A stretch of DNA of 64,000 bases from Paraescarpia echinospica (taxonomy: Eukaryota; Annelida; Polychaeta; Sabellida; Siboglinidae), in the NCBI GenBank assembly GCA_020002185.1, contig CM034539.1, positions 4,412,031-4,476,030 on the forward strand, in the 5' to 3' direction. Of this stretch, positions 1 to 12,700 are shown one piece after another. A model generated the notes under the pieces. It was not told the origin of the DNA. It saw only the letters and a list, made by a program, of their open reading frames with translations, and ran no database searches. How positions within the stretch are numbered: position 1 is the stretch's first letter; each line of letters opens with the position of its first letter. The translations under genes were made by a program, and so were the position numbers.

Positions 1-2425
1 CCTAGTCCAGAATACAACAAGTGTCACATTGTGTCATACACTGTCTCCTAGTCCAGGATACAAGTGTCACACACTGTCACATAGGCTAGGACTACAACAA
101 GTGTCACATGCATCATACACTGTCACCTAGTCCAGGACTACAACAAGTGTCACATTGTGTCATACATTGTCACCTAGTCTAGGACTAAAAGTGTCACATT
201 GTGTCATACATGGTCACCTAGTCCAGGACTACAACAAGTGTCACATTGTGTCATACACTGTCACCTAGTCCAGGACTACAACAAGTGTCACATTGTGTCA
301 TACATGGTCACCTAGTCCAGGACTACAACAAGTGTCACATTGTGTCATACACTGTCACCTAGTCCAGGACTACAACAAGTGTCACATTGTGTCATACATG
401 GTCACCTAGTCCAGGACTACAACAAGTGTCACATTGTGTCATACACTGTCACCTAGTCCAGGACTACAACAAGTGTCACATTGTGTCATACATGGTCACC
501 TAGTCCAGGACTACAACAAGTGTCACATTGTGTCATACACTGTCACATAGGCCAGGACTACAACAAGTGTCACATGCATCATACACTGTCACCTAGTCCA
601 AGATACAACAAGTGTCACATGTGTCATACATGGTCACCTAGTTCAGGAATGCAACAAGTGTCACACTGTGTCATACACTGTCATATAGGCCAGGACTACA
701 ACAAGTGTCACATGCATCATACACTGTCACCTAGTCCAGGACTACAACAAGTGTCACATTGTGTCATACATGGTCACCTAGTCCAGGACTACAACAAGTG
801 TCACATTGTGTCATACATGGTCACCTAGTCCAGGACTACAACAAGTGTCACATTGTGTCATACACTGTCACCTAGTCCAGGATCCAACAAGTGTCACATG
901 CATCATACACTGTCACCTAGTCCAGGATACAACAAGTGTCACATGTGTCATACATGGTCACCTAGTTCAGGACTGCAACAAGTGTCACACTGTGTCATAC
1001 ACTGTCACATAGGCCAGGACTACAACAAGTGTCACATGCATAATACACTGTCACCTAGTCCAGGACTACAACAAGTGTCACATTGTGTCATACATGGTCA
1101 CCTAGTCCAGGACTACAACAAGTGTCACATTGTGTCATACATGGTCACCTAGTTCAGGACTACAACAAGTGTCACATTGTGTCATACATGGTCACCTAGT
1201 CCAGGATACAACAAGTGTCACATTGTGTCATACATGGTCACCTAGTCCAGGACTACAACAAGTGTCACATTGTGTCATACACTGTCACCTAGTCCAGGAC
1301 TACAACAAGTGTCACATTGTGTCATACATGGTCACCTAGTCCAGGACTACAACAAGTGTCACATTGTGTCATACACTGTCACCTAGTCCAGGATACAACA
1401 AGTGTCACATGCGTCATACATGGTCACCTAGTCCAGGATACAACAAGTGTCACATGCGTCACACACTGTCACCTAGTCCAGGACTACAACAAGTGTCACA
1501 TGCATCATACATGGTCACCTAGTCCAGGATACATGGTCACTTAGTCCAGGATACAAGGGACACACTGTGTCATACACTGTCACCTAGTCCCGGATACAAT
1601 AAGTGTCACATGCATCATACACTGTCACCTAGTCCAGGACTACAACAAGTGTCACATTGTGTCATACACTGTCACCTAGTCCAGGATCCAACAAGTGTCA
1701 CATGCATCATACACTGTCACCTAGTCCAGGACTACAACAAGTGTCACACTGTGTCATACACTGTCACCTAGTCCAGGACTACAACAAGTGTCACATTGTG
1801 TCATACACTGTCACCTAGTCCAGGATCCAATAAGTGTCACATGCATCATACACTGTCACCTAGTCCAGGACTACAACAAGTGTCACATGCATCATACATG
1901 GTCACCTAGTCCAGGATACAAGGGACACACTGTGTCATACACTGTCACCTAGTCCAGGATACAATAACTGTCACATGCATCATACACTGTCACCTAGTCC
2001 AGGACTACAACAAGTGTCACACTGTGTCATACACTGTCACCTAGTCCAGGACTACAACAAGTGTCACATTGTGTCATACACTGTCACCTAGTCCAGGATA
2101 CAACAAGTGTCACATAGCATCATACACTGTCACCTAGTCCAGGATACACAAGTGTCACACTGTGTCATACACTGTCGCCTAGACCAGGATATAACAAGTG
2201 TCACACTGCATCATACACTGTCATCTAGTCCAGGATACACAAGTGTCACACTGTGTCATACACTGTCACCTAGTCTAGGATACAACAACAAGTGTCACAT
2301 AGCATCATACACTGTCACCTAGTCCAGGATACACAAGTGTCACACTGCATCATACACTGTTACCTAGTCCAGGATACAATAAGTGTCACATTGTGTCATA
2401 CACTGTCACCTAGTCCAGGACTACA
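1..2425. repeat. 47-bp minisatellite in ERK intron
   Basis: About 50 tandem copies of a 47-bp unit around cctagtccaggactacaaca, with the unit start recurring exactly 47 bases apart (for example 264 and 311). Variants differ mainly in catacactg versus catacatgg, and tgcatc versus tgtgtc. It lies in the ERK intron after the exon ending at 2660 and runs off the left edge. Many frames stay open because the sequence is repetitive; none is a gene. No similarity to the neighbouring exon was seen. Confidence 0.95.
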
Positions 2426-2659
2426 AGTACTTTGATCAACATTAATGAACATTTCCTATTTGCTGGATAAATGGCTTTAAAAATGTATAATATCAACCAT
2501 TTAGTTTCGCAAACTTGTTTTCAGTGTATGAGCATGCGTGTGTGTGTGTGTGGGTGTGTGTGTGTGTGCCCGTGCGTGTGTTCACGTATACTTGTAATTG
2601 TGTTGTTTTATGTCCATCTATACACCCTTCAACACGGTTAGTGACAAAGTGGCACTCAC

Positions 2660-2741
2660 CCTTTGGATCTACATTGGGATAGTAGAGTTTGTTCCAGGGC
2701 ACCTTGGGCTTGTAGGGCAGCGACTGGAGATAGCCCCGCGC
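2660..2741 (-). CDS. ERK1/2 MAP kinase, eighth coding exon (MAPK insert region)
   Basis: This 82-bp exon of the ERK gene begins at phase 0 after a tttcag acceptor and ends after one base of a split codon at a gtgagt donor. It reads ARGYLQSLPYKPKVPW and ends in VDPKG, the segment after the MAPK insert that packs on the C-lobe of ERK family kinases. It has one residue more than vertebrate ERK2 (KLYYPN for RLFPN, from memory). The kinase C-terminal exons lie beyond the left edge. ERK is the cytoplasmic and nuclear Ser/Thr kinase activated by MEK. Family assignment is very secure because all eight exons join in frame. Confidence 0.93.
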
Positions 2742-2750
2742 CTGAAACAT

Positions 2751-3397
2751 GCACACAATCACACTGTCTGACAGCAATACTAGAACACATTCACACTGTC
2801 TGACTGCAATACTAAAACACAATCACACTGTCTGAGTGCAATACTAGAAAACATTCACACTGTCTGACTGCAATACTAGAACACCTTCACACTGTCTGGC
2901 TGCAATACTAGAACACAATCTCACTGTCTGACAGCAATACTAGAGTAGAACACTTTCACACTGTCTGACTGCAATACTAGAACACAATCCATTTGTGGCT
3001 GCAATACTAGAACATAATCATTGTCTGACTGCAATACTAGAACACAACCACACTGTCAGATTGCAATACTAGAACACAATCACTGTCTGACTGCAATAGT
3101 AGAACACAATCACACTGTCTGACTGCAATACTAGAACACAATCATTGTCTGACTGCAATACTAGAACACAATCACACGGTCTGACAGCAATACTAGAACA
3201 TAATCACACTGTCTGGCTGCAATACTAGATCACAATCACACTGTCTGACTGCAATACTAGAACACAATCACACAGTATGGCTGCAATACTAGACACAATC
3301 ACTGTCTGACTGCAATACTAGAACACAATCACATGGTCTGACTGCAATAATAGAACACAATCACACGGTCTGACTGCAATACTAGGACACAATCACC
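2751..3397. repeat. ~32-bp minisatellite abutting an ERK 3' splice site
   Basis: About 20 copies of a unit near aatactagaacacaatcaca followed by ctgtctgactgc. The array begins within 10 bases of the acceptor of the exon 2660-2741. Read on the gene strand, each unit holds a pyrimidine-poor tattgcag that could mimic an acceptor, but it does not clearly copy exon sequence. Confidence 0.9.
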
Positions 3398-3460
3398 GTC
3401 TTATATTTAATTATACAATAGATTTGATCTATCTGATATGCAACCGAGTCAAAATACCTT

Positions 3461-5174
3461 CTAATTAATGATACAATAGAGTTGACCTACCTTCCCAATA
3501 ATGATACATTTGAGTTGACCTACCTTCCCAATAATGATACATTTGAGTTGACCTACCTTCTCATTAATGATACAATTGAGTTGCCCTAGCTTCTCATTAA
3601 TGATACAATTGAGTTGCCCTACCTTCTCATTAATGATACAATTGAGTTGCCCTAGCTTCTCATTAATGACACAACTGAGTTGCCCTACCTTCTCATTAAT
3701 GATACAATTGAGTTGCCCTACCTTCTCATTAATGATACAATTGAGTTGCCCTACCTTCTCATTAATGATACAATTGAGTTGCCCTAGCTTCTCATTAATG
3801 ATACAATTGAGTTGCCCTAGCTTCTCATTAATGACACAACTGAGTTGACCTACTTTCTCATTAATTATACAATTGAGTCGACCTACCTTATCATTAATGA
3901 TACAATTGAGTCGACCTACCTTCTCATTAATGATACAATTGAGTTGCACTACCTTCTCATTAATGATACAATTGAGTTGCCCTACCTTCTCATTAATGAC
4001 ACAACTGAGTTGACCTACCTTCTCATTAATGATACAATTGAGTTGCCCTACCTTCTCATTAATGATACAATTGAGTTGACCTACCTTCTCATTAATGATA
4101 CATTTGAGTTGACCTACCTTCTCATTAATGATACAATTGAGTTGCCCTACCTTCTCATTAATGATACAATTGAGTTGCCCTAGCTTCTCATTAATGACAC
4201 AACTGAGTTGCCCTACCTTCTCATTAATGATACAATTGAGTTGCCCTACCTTCTCATTAATGATACAATTGAGTTGCCCTAGCTTCTCATTAATGATACA
4301 ATTGAGTTGCCCTACCTTCTCATTAATGATACAATTGAGTTGCCCTAGCTTCTCATTAATGACACAACTGAGTTGACCTACCTTCTCATTAATGATACAA
4401 TTGGGGCAAACCTACCTTCTCATTAATGATACAATTGAGTTGCCCTACCTTCTCATTAATGATACAATTGAGTTGCCCTACCTTCTCATTAATGACACAA
4501 CTGAGTTGCCCTAGCTTCTCATTAATGACACAACTGAGTTGACCTACTTTCTCATTAATGATACAATTGAGTTGCCCTACCTTCTCATTAATGATACATT
4601 TGAGTTGACCTACCTTCTCATTAATGATACAATTGAGTTGCCCTAGCTTCTCATTAATGATACAATTGAGTTGCCCTAGCTTCTCATTAATGACACAACT
4701 GAGTTGACCTACTTTCTCATTAATGATACAATTGAGTCGACCTACCTTCTCATTAATGATACAATTGAGTCGACCTACCTTCTCATTAATGATACAATTG
4801 AGTTGCCCTACCTTCTCATTAATGATACAATTGAGTTGCCCTACCTTCTCATTAATGACACAACTGAGTTCACCTACCTTCTCATTAATGATACAATTGA
4901 GTTGCCCTACCTTCTCATTAATGATACAATTGAGTTGACCTACCTTCTCATTAATGATACATTTGAGTTGACCTACCTTCTCATTAATGATACAATTGAG
5001 TTGCCCTACCTTCTCATTAATGATACAATTGAGTTGCCCTACCTTTTCATTAATGACACAACTGAGTTGACCTACCTTCTCATTAATGATACAATTGAGT
5101 CGACCTACCTTCTCATTAATGATACAATTGAGTTGCCCTACCTTCTCATTAATGATACAATTGAGTTGACCTAC
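3461..5174. repeat. 33-bp array copying an ERK exon end plus its 5' splice site
   Basis: About 50 tandem 33-bp units. On the minus strand each encodes LNCIINEK followed by VGQ, LGQ or [11 protein letters not shown] is the last eight codons of the neighbouring ERK exon and VGQ is the translation of the donor gtagggcaa. The array starts exactly at the functional donor at 5174 and decays toward its far end (3461-3560). Units reading VGQ keep the GT of the donor; units reading LGQ have GCT and lose it. Because 33 is a multiple of 3, the frame stays open across long stretches (the reading frame entering from the exon runs to about 4389). Recurrent SCVINEK variants suggest higher-order duplication. 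Confidence 0.97.
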
Positions 5175-5254
5175 CTTCTCATTAATGATACAGTTAAGGT
5201 CCTCCTGTGTGGGGGACCCAAGTACTCCGAGGATGTGATTGAGTTGGTCCAGGT
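5175..5254 (-). CDS. ERK1/2 MAP kinase, seventh coding exon
   Basis: 80-bp exon, acceptor cctcag, donor AAG|gtaggt. It completes the Tyr codon split from the previous exon and reads [19 protein letters not shown] then NCIINEK, the start of the MAPK insert. Its last 24 coding bases and its donor are the source of the 33-bp array that fills the following intron. The exon-proximal donor at 5174 is taken as authentic because it joins in phase to ARGYLQ at 2741. Any of the downstream copies could in principle be used instead, which would add 11 residues per unit at this loop. Confidence 0.95.
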
Positions 5255-5735
5255 CTGAGGCCATTAAAGACGTCTACACTCAAGACACACACGCCACTTA
5301 CAAGTATCCTCATTCAACAATTTGCTGTTGTTTTTAAATAAAATTTTGTTCACGTACATATCAAACTAAACCACTAACTACATGTTCTTTCTTCCCATCA
5401 TCGATATTGATAATCATAGATTTATAATAACTAACACTGAAAAATAAGAAACTAAAGATGCTGACACTTCTAGTAGTATACATCTGTAAATACAAACTGT
5501 TACATCGATGGCATAGTAATTTCTGTAACAAGTTCACAATTTTTTTGGGTCTTTATTTTTATTCTAGCATTACAATTATAATTGTTACCAATTTGCAATA
5601 TAATTTCTTATTAATTACCATGCTGCAGTGTTGATGCCTTTAAAAGGAAAAAGGCAGTCAGATTGTGGTTCAGATTTCTCAAAACATGAACTTTTGTGGT
5701 ACATTTTTAGAATATGCGCCTTGTTGAAAGGATAC
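5255..5735 (-). other. ERK intron, no array
   Basis: 481-bp AT-rich intron between the exons at 5254 and 5736. It has a gtatcc donor and a cctcag acceptor on the minus strand. No repeat, open frame or element was seen; it is the only medium-sized ERK intron besides 12035-12427 without a tandem array. Confidence 0.85.
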
Positions 5736-5807
5736 AGTGTTTGCCGGGGAAGATCGGTCGATTAGACAACATCTCCGCCAGGATGCAGCCCACTGACCAC
5801 ACGTCAA
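5736..5807 (-). CDS. ERK1/2 MAP kinase, sixth coding exon (subdomain IX)
   Basis: 72-bp exon with acceptor gtgacag and donor CACT|gtatcc. Joined to the previous exon it reads [20 protein letters not shown] then PGKH, which is kinase subdomain IX with the conserved DxWSxG. The Ile codon is split with the exon ending at 6675 and the Tyr codon with the exon starting at 5254, and both joins are clean. The acceptor and first exon bases resemble the unit of the array just upstream. Confidence 0.95.
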
Positions 5808-5814
5808 CTGTCAC

Positions 5815-6616
5815 CATGGTCAAGGAGAGTCTCTGAACACTGTCACCAACTCGCACAAAACACACGTTGACACTGTCACCAACTCACAAAAACACATGTT
5901 GACACTGTCACCAACCCACATAAACACATGTCAACTGACACTATCACCAAATCACATAAACACATGTTGATATTGACACCCGCTCACATAAACACATGTT
6001 GACACTGTCACCAACTCAAATAAACACAGGTTGACAATGTCACCAACTCACATAAACACATGTTGACACTGACACCAACTCAAATAAACACATGCTGACA
6101 ATCATCAATAAGCACACTTGATACTGTCCATAGCTTCAATAAACACATTTTAACATTTTTACAAGCACCAGTACACATGCTGACACTGTCGCCAGCTCCA
6201 AACCTACAATAAATACATTATGACAATTTCACAAGCATCAATAAACACATATTGACAATACTGCCACCCACACCAATAAACACATGCTGACACTGCCACC
6301 CACACCAATAAACACGTGCTGACATTGCCACCCACACCAATAAACACATGCTGACACTGCCACCCACACCAATAAACACATGCTGACACTGCCACCCACA
6401 CCAATAAACACATGCTGACACTGCCACCCACACCAATAAACACATGCTGACACTGCCACTCACACCAATAAACACATGCTGACACTGCCACCCACACCAA
6501 TAAACACATGCTGACATTGCCACCCACACCAATAAACACATGCTGACACTGCCACCCACACCAATAAACACATGCTGACACCATCACCCACACCAATAAA
6601 CACATGTTGACACTGC
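5815..6616. repeat. 32-bp minisatellite next to the ERK subdomain IX acceptor
   Basis: Roughly 24 copies of a unit such as cacccacaccaataaacaca followed by tgctgacactgc. It is homogeneous at 6240-6600 (exact 32-bp spacing, 6361 and 6393) and more variable near the exon. Exon-proximal units contain cacacgttgacactgtcacc, close to the junction cacacgtcaactgtcacc at 5797-5814, so the array may have grown from the 3' splice site. All minus-strand frames are open here only because 32 is not a multiple of 3 and stops are lacking; they are not genes. Confidence 0.93.
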
Positions 6617-6636
6617 CACGGTGTCAGCACGACCTA

Positions 6637-6897
<261 letters not shown>

Positions 6898-7039
6898 TCA
6901 ACACATCACACACACAACAGAAGCAGACAAAGCTAGACACAAAGTAATCCTCCATAACCGAGGGGGTAGGGCAACACAAACATACTAGAACACAATGTAT
7001 TTTAAAGTCACCTGGTACTTTGAAGTCACCTTTGATCTG

Positions 7040-8474
<1,435 letters not shown>

Positions 8475-8625
8475 TCAAGGGCTCACAGCATCTTACTCTT
8501 TACATTTATTCTAAATTGTTTTAATTCATTTTGATTTCACCTTCTATCTTTGTCAAGAATTGGTAAATTGATTCAAGATTTGGTTTTTAATTGTGATGTA
8601 ATTTTAGTTATATCCCCTACTGTCA

Positions 8626-9085
8626 GGCTGATGCCACCACAGCTTCAAGACTGAAATGATGATGCCAACAGAACTTCAAGACTGACAGGTTGATGCCACC
8701 ACAGCTTTAAGAATGACATGATGATGCCAACAGAACTTCAAGACTGACAGGCTGATGCCACCACAGTTTTAAGAATGACATGATGATGCCAACAGAACTT
8801 CAAGACTGACAGGCTGATGCGACCACAGCTTCAAGACTGAAATGATGATGCCAACATAACTTCAAGACTGACAGGCTGATGCCACCACAGCTTTAAGAAT
8901 GACATGATGATGCCAACAGAACTTCAAGACTGACAGGCTGATGCCACCACAGCTTTAAGAATGACATGATGATGCCAACAGAACTTCAAGACTGACAGGC
9001 TGATGCCACCACAGCTTCAAGACTGACATGATGATGTCAACAGAACTTCAAGACTGACAGGCTGTTGCCACCACAGCTCAACGAT
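8626..9085. repeat. 62-bp minisatellite, left half of an interrupted array
   Basis: About seven copies of a 62-bp composite unit (ctgatgccaccacagctt, aagaatgacatgatgatgcc, aacagaacttcaagactgac). The unit start recurs 62 bases apart (8626, 8688). The cttcaagactgac and ctgatgccaccacag segments are shared with the 41-bp array at 11480-11962, so one array was probably split by the insertion between them. Confidence 0.9.
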
Positions 9086-11485
9086 AGAAATGAGCCAGAA
9101 TATTTACTTGTCCACCGGACAAGTAAGTTTTGAAATCTACTTGTCCGCCAAAATGTGAACTTGTTCGAGTGGTTGTCAAGGGGAATCAAAGCTTCGGAAA
9201 AAACTTTGTCTTATTTTTATGATAACAACACAATGTTCCTGCTGTTTCGTTGCATGTACATCTGAGTGACTTGTGATCAAAGACACAATTTGATTTCATC
9301 TGCAAATTTTTAAATTGCAAAATTATATTTGCAACTATTTTCCCGTCCATTACTGGAATATTGTAAGATGACCTGAAATACTGTCACCTGAAATGTGTAT
9401 CTACCGGGACATTTTGAACTGAGAAAAATGTGGTCCTGCATATAGGCATGCTTTACAGTGGCATAGAAAAAACAAACAATACGGTTGCAACTTCAGGCAA
9501 AGCCTTTTGAAATGTTGGTTCCCCCAACATCCCCATCCCACAAGGCCTCAGGGGTTTAGTCTGAGACCTGTCTGCCTGTCTTCAAGACTGGTATATGACT
9601 GGCCAAGGCGAATAATTACAAATGATAACACTGGTGGAATTTAGAGTGGGCCAGCTGGACACTAGATTAACTAATACTTCCTCCAAGTCTAGGGGCCCAC
9701 ATTAATGGGTATCACTGGCACAGCTGGTAGTGAAACAAATCAGTTGGGTCAATATTAATTAAATAAATGGCTCAAATGACACTGACTTGTCATTAAAAAA
9801 GCTAAACTGGCCATTGATGGCTGTGATTGACTTCCCGAAGCCACTCATGTGCTAAAAGGCACACATTTGTCTCATTCAAGATTGGCAAAAAATTATTTCT
9901 GGCTAAGGGGGTCACCTGGGTGAAATATAGTCTCAATTTAGGAACCACCCTAATGGACCAGTTAATATTGGCCAGTTAATATTCTTGCAAAACATCAGCC
10001 TCATACTAATACATGCAAAACAAACAGAGATCAAATGTGGGCATCATAAAAACAAACAGACACAGTCCCACACTAAGATTTTAGACTATAGATTGGACAA
10101 AGATTGGGGGTTCAGGGGGTGGGGTGTGAACTGTTTTGTCTTACACCTACATGACAGGTCCATTATTATTCATCATGAATATTAAAAGTAGACACATTAC
10201 ATGATGTATAACAATATTTTAGTCATGCTGATATGAACGCTTTTATTAATAACAAATAATTATTACGATGATAGGAATGTGACAATTATTTTCCTTGCTA
10301 TTTGTTTTATAATGTTGCAAAAACTGTTTATGTTTAATATGGTATATATATAACATATAACACTGCTGTAAAATGTTGCCATCAGTTTGTTATTGAACAT
10401 GCCACTCAACCAAGAACACGACCAATGCAAAGACAGGAAATGTTGTCACAAAAATCATAATAAACTATACAATCTGATATTAGTTTGTTCAACCTCTATG
10501 AACTTCAATATTAACATAGTTCTGTATTTTACAAATGAAGATAATATTCAACTGATCATCAGCAAACAAACGCATATTTTACCTAAATGTTATATTACCA
10601 TTTCAATGATGATAAAACAGTTTTAACAGTGCCCGAATTACATTTACCAGGCGGAATACAATTCATAGATTTAGTTACGTTGTAACGTTGCTGCTGCACG
10701 CAGACCACTGTAGTTGGCGGAAGCCAACATGTCAACGGCGGTTGGCGCCTCGTCCCCGGCCACACATCTTGCCTAATTCGGTTTTGAAAACTTGCAATTT
10801 ATGGTTAAAATAAATGTTACATAGATACAACACTTCTGAAATTTCATTAATATTCCGTTTATCAACCAGCACCATAGATTTACCGGAGCCAGAACTTTAC
10901 AAGTTTTGAAAAATGTCACCAATCTGGATCGGCTAACGTTCGATGACTTGGAAGACTGCCGAGTCTGCATGGGTTAGGCGTAATAATGGTTAAAACTATA
11001 TAATTATTCAAATAACAGGTAAAGATTCAAAGTCTACTATTTCCAAAGTTCATCAAATATGATCCGTGAGTGGAAGCAAGTTGTACGTCGGCCAAACTGA
11101 ATGATTTATGATTGTGTGAAATACAGCATCGATCAACGATGGCTGATGCGGAGTCTGTCCTACGCGTATGACAGAGCTAGGTCGGTGTGCTCAGCGGATG
11201 ACCCTGTTAACGCAGGCAGTAAACTCGGTCAAACACTGACGAACAACACACTGGCGGCAGAACGACGACATACTAACAAAATTGGAACGCGCAAGATTGC
11301 TAGCGAACTTAATTTACGTTTGAATTTCCTCAAATAAAAGTTTGCAATGTTGCACGCGTCACTATTTACTATATAAATTTTCACTTGTCCACCGGATAAC
11401 CATGTAGAGTCATTTTACTTGTCCCGGCCAAAAATCACTTGTCCCGGACAAACGGACAAGTGCTATTTCGAACTCTGCAGCTTCA
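9086..11485. mobile_element. hAT-like non-autonomous insertion inside a minisatellite
   Basis: Both edges carry repeated acttgtcc/ggacaag motifs (9107-9170 on the left, 11383-11461 on the right), the style of hAT subterminal repeats. The right edge, read inward, starts cagagttcgaaatagcac. It is flanked on both sides by the same cttcaagactgac minisatellite family, as expected for an insertion that split it. No transposase was found inside. It contains an ~810-bp segment also present at 12670-13476. Exact ends and target duplication are not resolved. Confidence 0.5.
9352..10163. repeat. ~810-bp interspersed duplicate, copy 1
   Basis: Nearly identical, in the same orientation, to 12669-13476 for its whole length, starting near ggaatattgtaagatgacct and ending at cacctacatgacaggt. 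Differences are scattered single bases and small indels. No open frame was seen. It could be a SINE- or MITE-like family member or a local segmental duplication. Confidence 0.85.
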
Positions 11486-11962
11486 CGACTGACTAAGACT
11501 GACATGCTGATGCTACCACAGCTTCAAGACTGACTGAGACTGGCAGGCTGATGCCACCACAGCTTCAAGACTGACTGAGACTGGCAGGCTGATGCCACCA
11601 CAGCTTCAAGACTGACTGAGACTGGCAGGCTGATGCCACCAACAGCTTCAAGACTGACAGAGACTGGCAGGCTGATGCCACCACAGCTTCAAGACTGACT
11701 GAGACTGGCAGGCTGATGCCACCACAGCTTCAAGACTGACTGAGACTGGCAGGCTGATGCTACCACAGCTTCAAGACTGACTGAGACTGGCAGGCTGATG
11801 CCACCACAGCTTCAAGACTGACTGAGACTGGCAGGCTGATGCCACCACAGCTTCAAGACTGACTGAGACTGGCAGGCTGATGACACCACAGCTTCAAGAC
11901 TGACTGAGACTGGCAGGCTGATGCCACCACAGCTTCAAGACTGACTGAGACTGGCAGGCTGA
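11480..11962. repeat. 41-bp minisatellite next to an ERK 5' splice site
   Basis: About 11 copies of a 41-bp unit (acagcttcaagactgactga, gactggcaggctgatgccacc). It ends about 17 bases from the donor of the exon 11979-12034. The unit does not resemble the exon. It is related to the 62-bp array at 8626-9085. Confidence 0.93.
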
Positions 11963-11978
11963 AGACGACAAAGGATAC

Positions 11979-12034
11979 ACATCTTTCATCTCATCCAGGT
12001 TTGGCGAGCGGATTATGTCTTGAATGTTGATTAT
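11979..12034 (-). CDS. ERK1/2 MAP kinase, third coding exon
   Basis: 56-bp exon, acceptor ttttag, donor GATGT|gtatcc. It reads IINIQDIIRSPNLDEMKD and two bases of Val, which the next exon completes (VYIVQ). This is the region between the regulatory alpha-C helix and the hinge. With the 127-bp exon upstream it sums to 183 bp, the size I recall for the single vertebrate MAPK1 exon 2, so an intron separates pieces that are one exon in vertebrates. Confidence 0.93.
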
Positions 12035-12427
12035 CTAAAACAACAATGTCAAGCATGTTAACCATTATTTTGTAGCATTGCGAACCAGTCACAGTGTCAA
12101 CATGTCACATTTAAACAATAATCGAGCAAGCGCATCTTTGTTGTCATCTTAACGTTTCCTCCTAGAATGCTTTCACCACTGATGCCAAACTTTGAGGGAT
12201 TAACTAACCACATGATTTAAGCGTAATGTCTTTATATCTATGAAATTTCCCATATATCAAGCTTTTTGGCTTTTTACGGAAAACCAACAATATTCACAAT
12301 TTAGAATGTAATTGGGTCAGAACACAGTACTGGTATACACTTGTGGTGCCTTAATTATACGTGAAATAAATATTATACAATAAACAAAAATGTTATCTTT
12401 GACTTATTATATATTTACAATACATAC
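12035..12427 (-). other. Short ERK intron
   Basis: 393-bp AT-rich intron with donor gtatgt and acceptor ttttag. No repeat or open frame seen. Confidence 0.85.
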
Positions 12428-12554
12428 ATTTTCATGTTTGAAGCGTGTGAGGATCTTAATCTCCCTCAGTGTTCTCTGGCAGTAGGTCTGGTGCTCAAAT
12501 GGAGATATCTTCTTAATGGCAACTTTCGTCTTCGTCGCGTTGTCATGGGCCGAT
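12428..12554 (-). CDS. ERK1/2 MAP kinase, second coding exon (ATP-binding Lys)
   Basis: 127-bp exon, acceptor tttcag, donor GAAAAT|gtatgt. It supplies the last base of a Val codon split with exon 1, then [22 protein letters not shown] and [13 protein letters not shown]. The Lys of VAIKK and the Glu of REIKIL are the conserved salt-bridge pair that positions ATP. Sequence matches ERK family expectation throughout. Confidence 0.95.
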
Positions 12555-12584
12555 CTGAAACAGTTCACAGAACAATGTGAAGCA

Positions 12585-12700
12585 TTGTGATAAGATGACC
12601 TGAAATATTGCGATAGGATGGCCAGGAACATTGTGATAAGATGACCTGAAACATGCGATATTATGACCTGGAATATTGTAAGACGACCTGAAATACTCAG
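12585..12700. repeat. Short ~26-bp tandem repeat beside the ERK exon 2 acceptor
   Basis: Four to five imperfect units like cattgtgataagatgacctg. On the gene strand each has a tttcaggtcat segment resembling an acceptor. The last unit merges into the 810-bp duplicate. Confidence 0.6.

Noticed and set aside
481..2322. Several open frames rich in Cys/His (CHTWSPSPG) resembling zinc fingers
   Set aside because: Translation of the 47-bp array; the Cys/His spacing comes from the repeat, not from a domain.
1..2425. CRISPR-like appearance of regular repeats
   Set aside because: Units are contiguous without unique spacers, the DNA is clearly animal, and no cas gene is present.
6204..6605. Cys/Trp-rich minus-strand frames that look like a secreted repeat peptide
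   Set aside because: All three frames are open because the 32-bp unit lacks stops; the region is an ERK intron.
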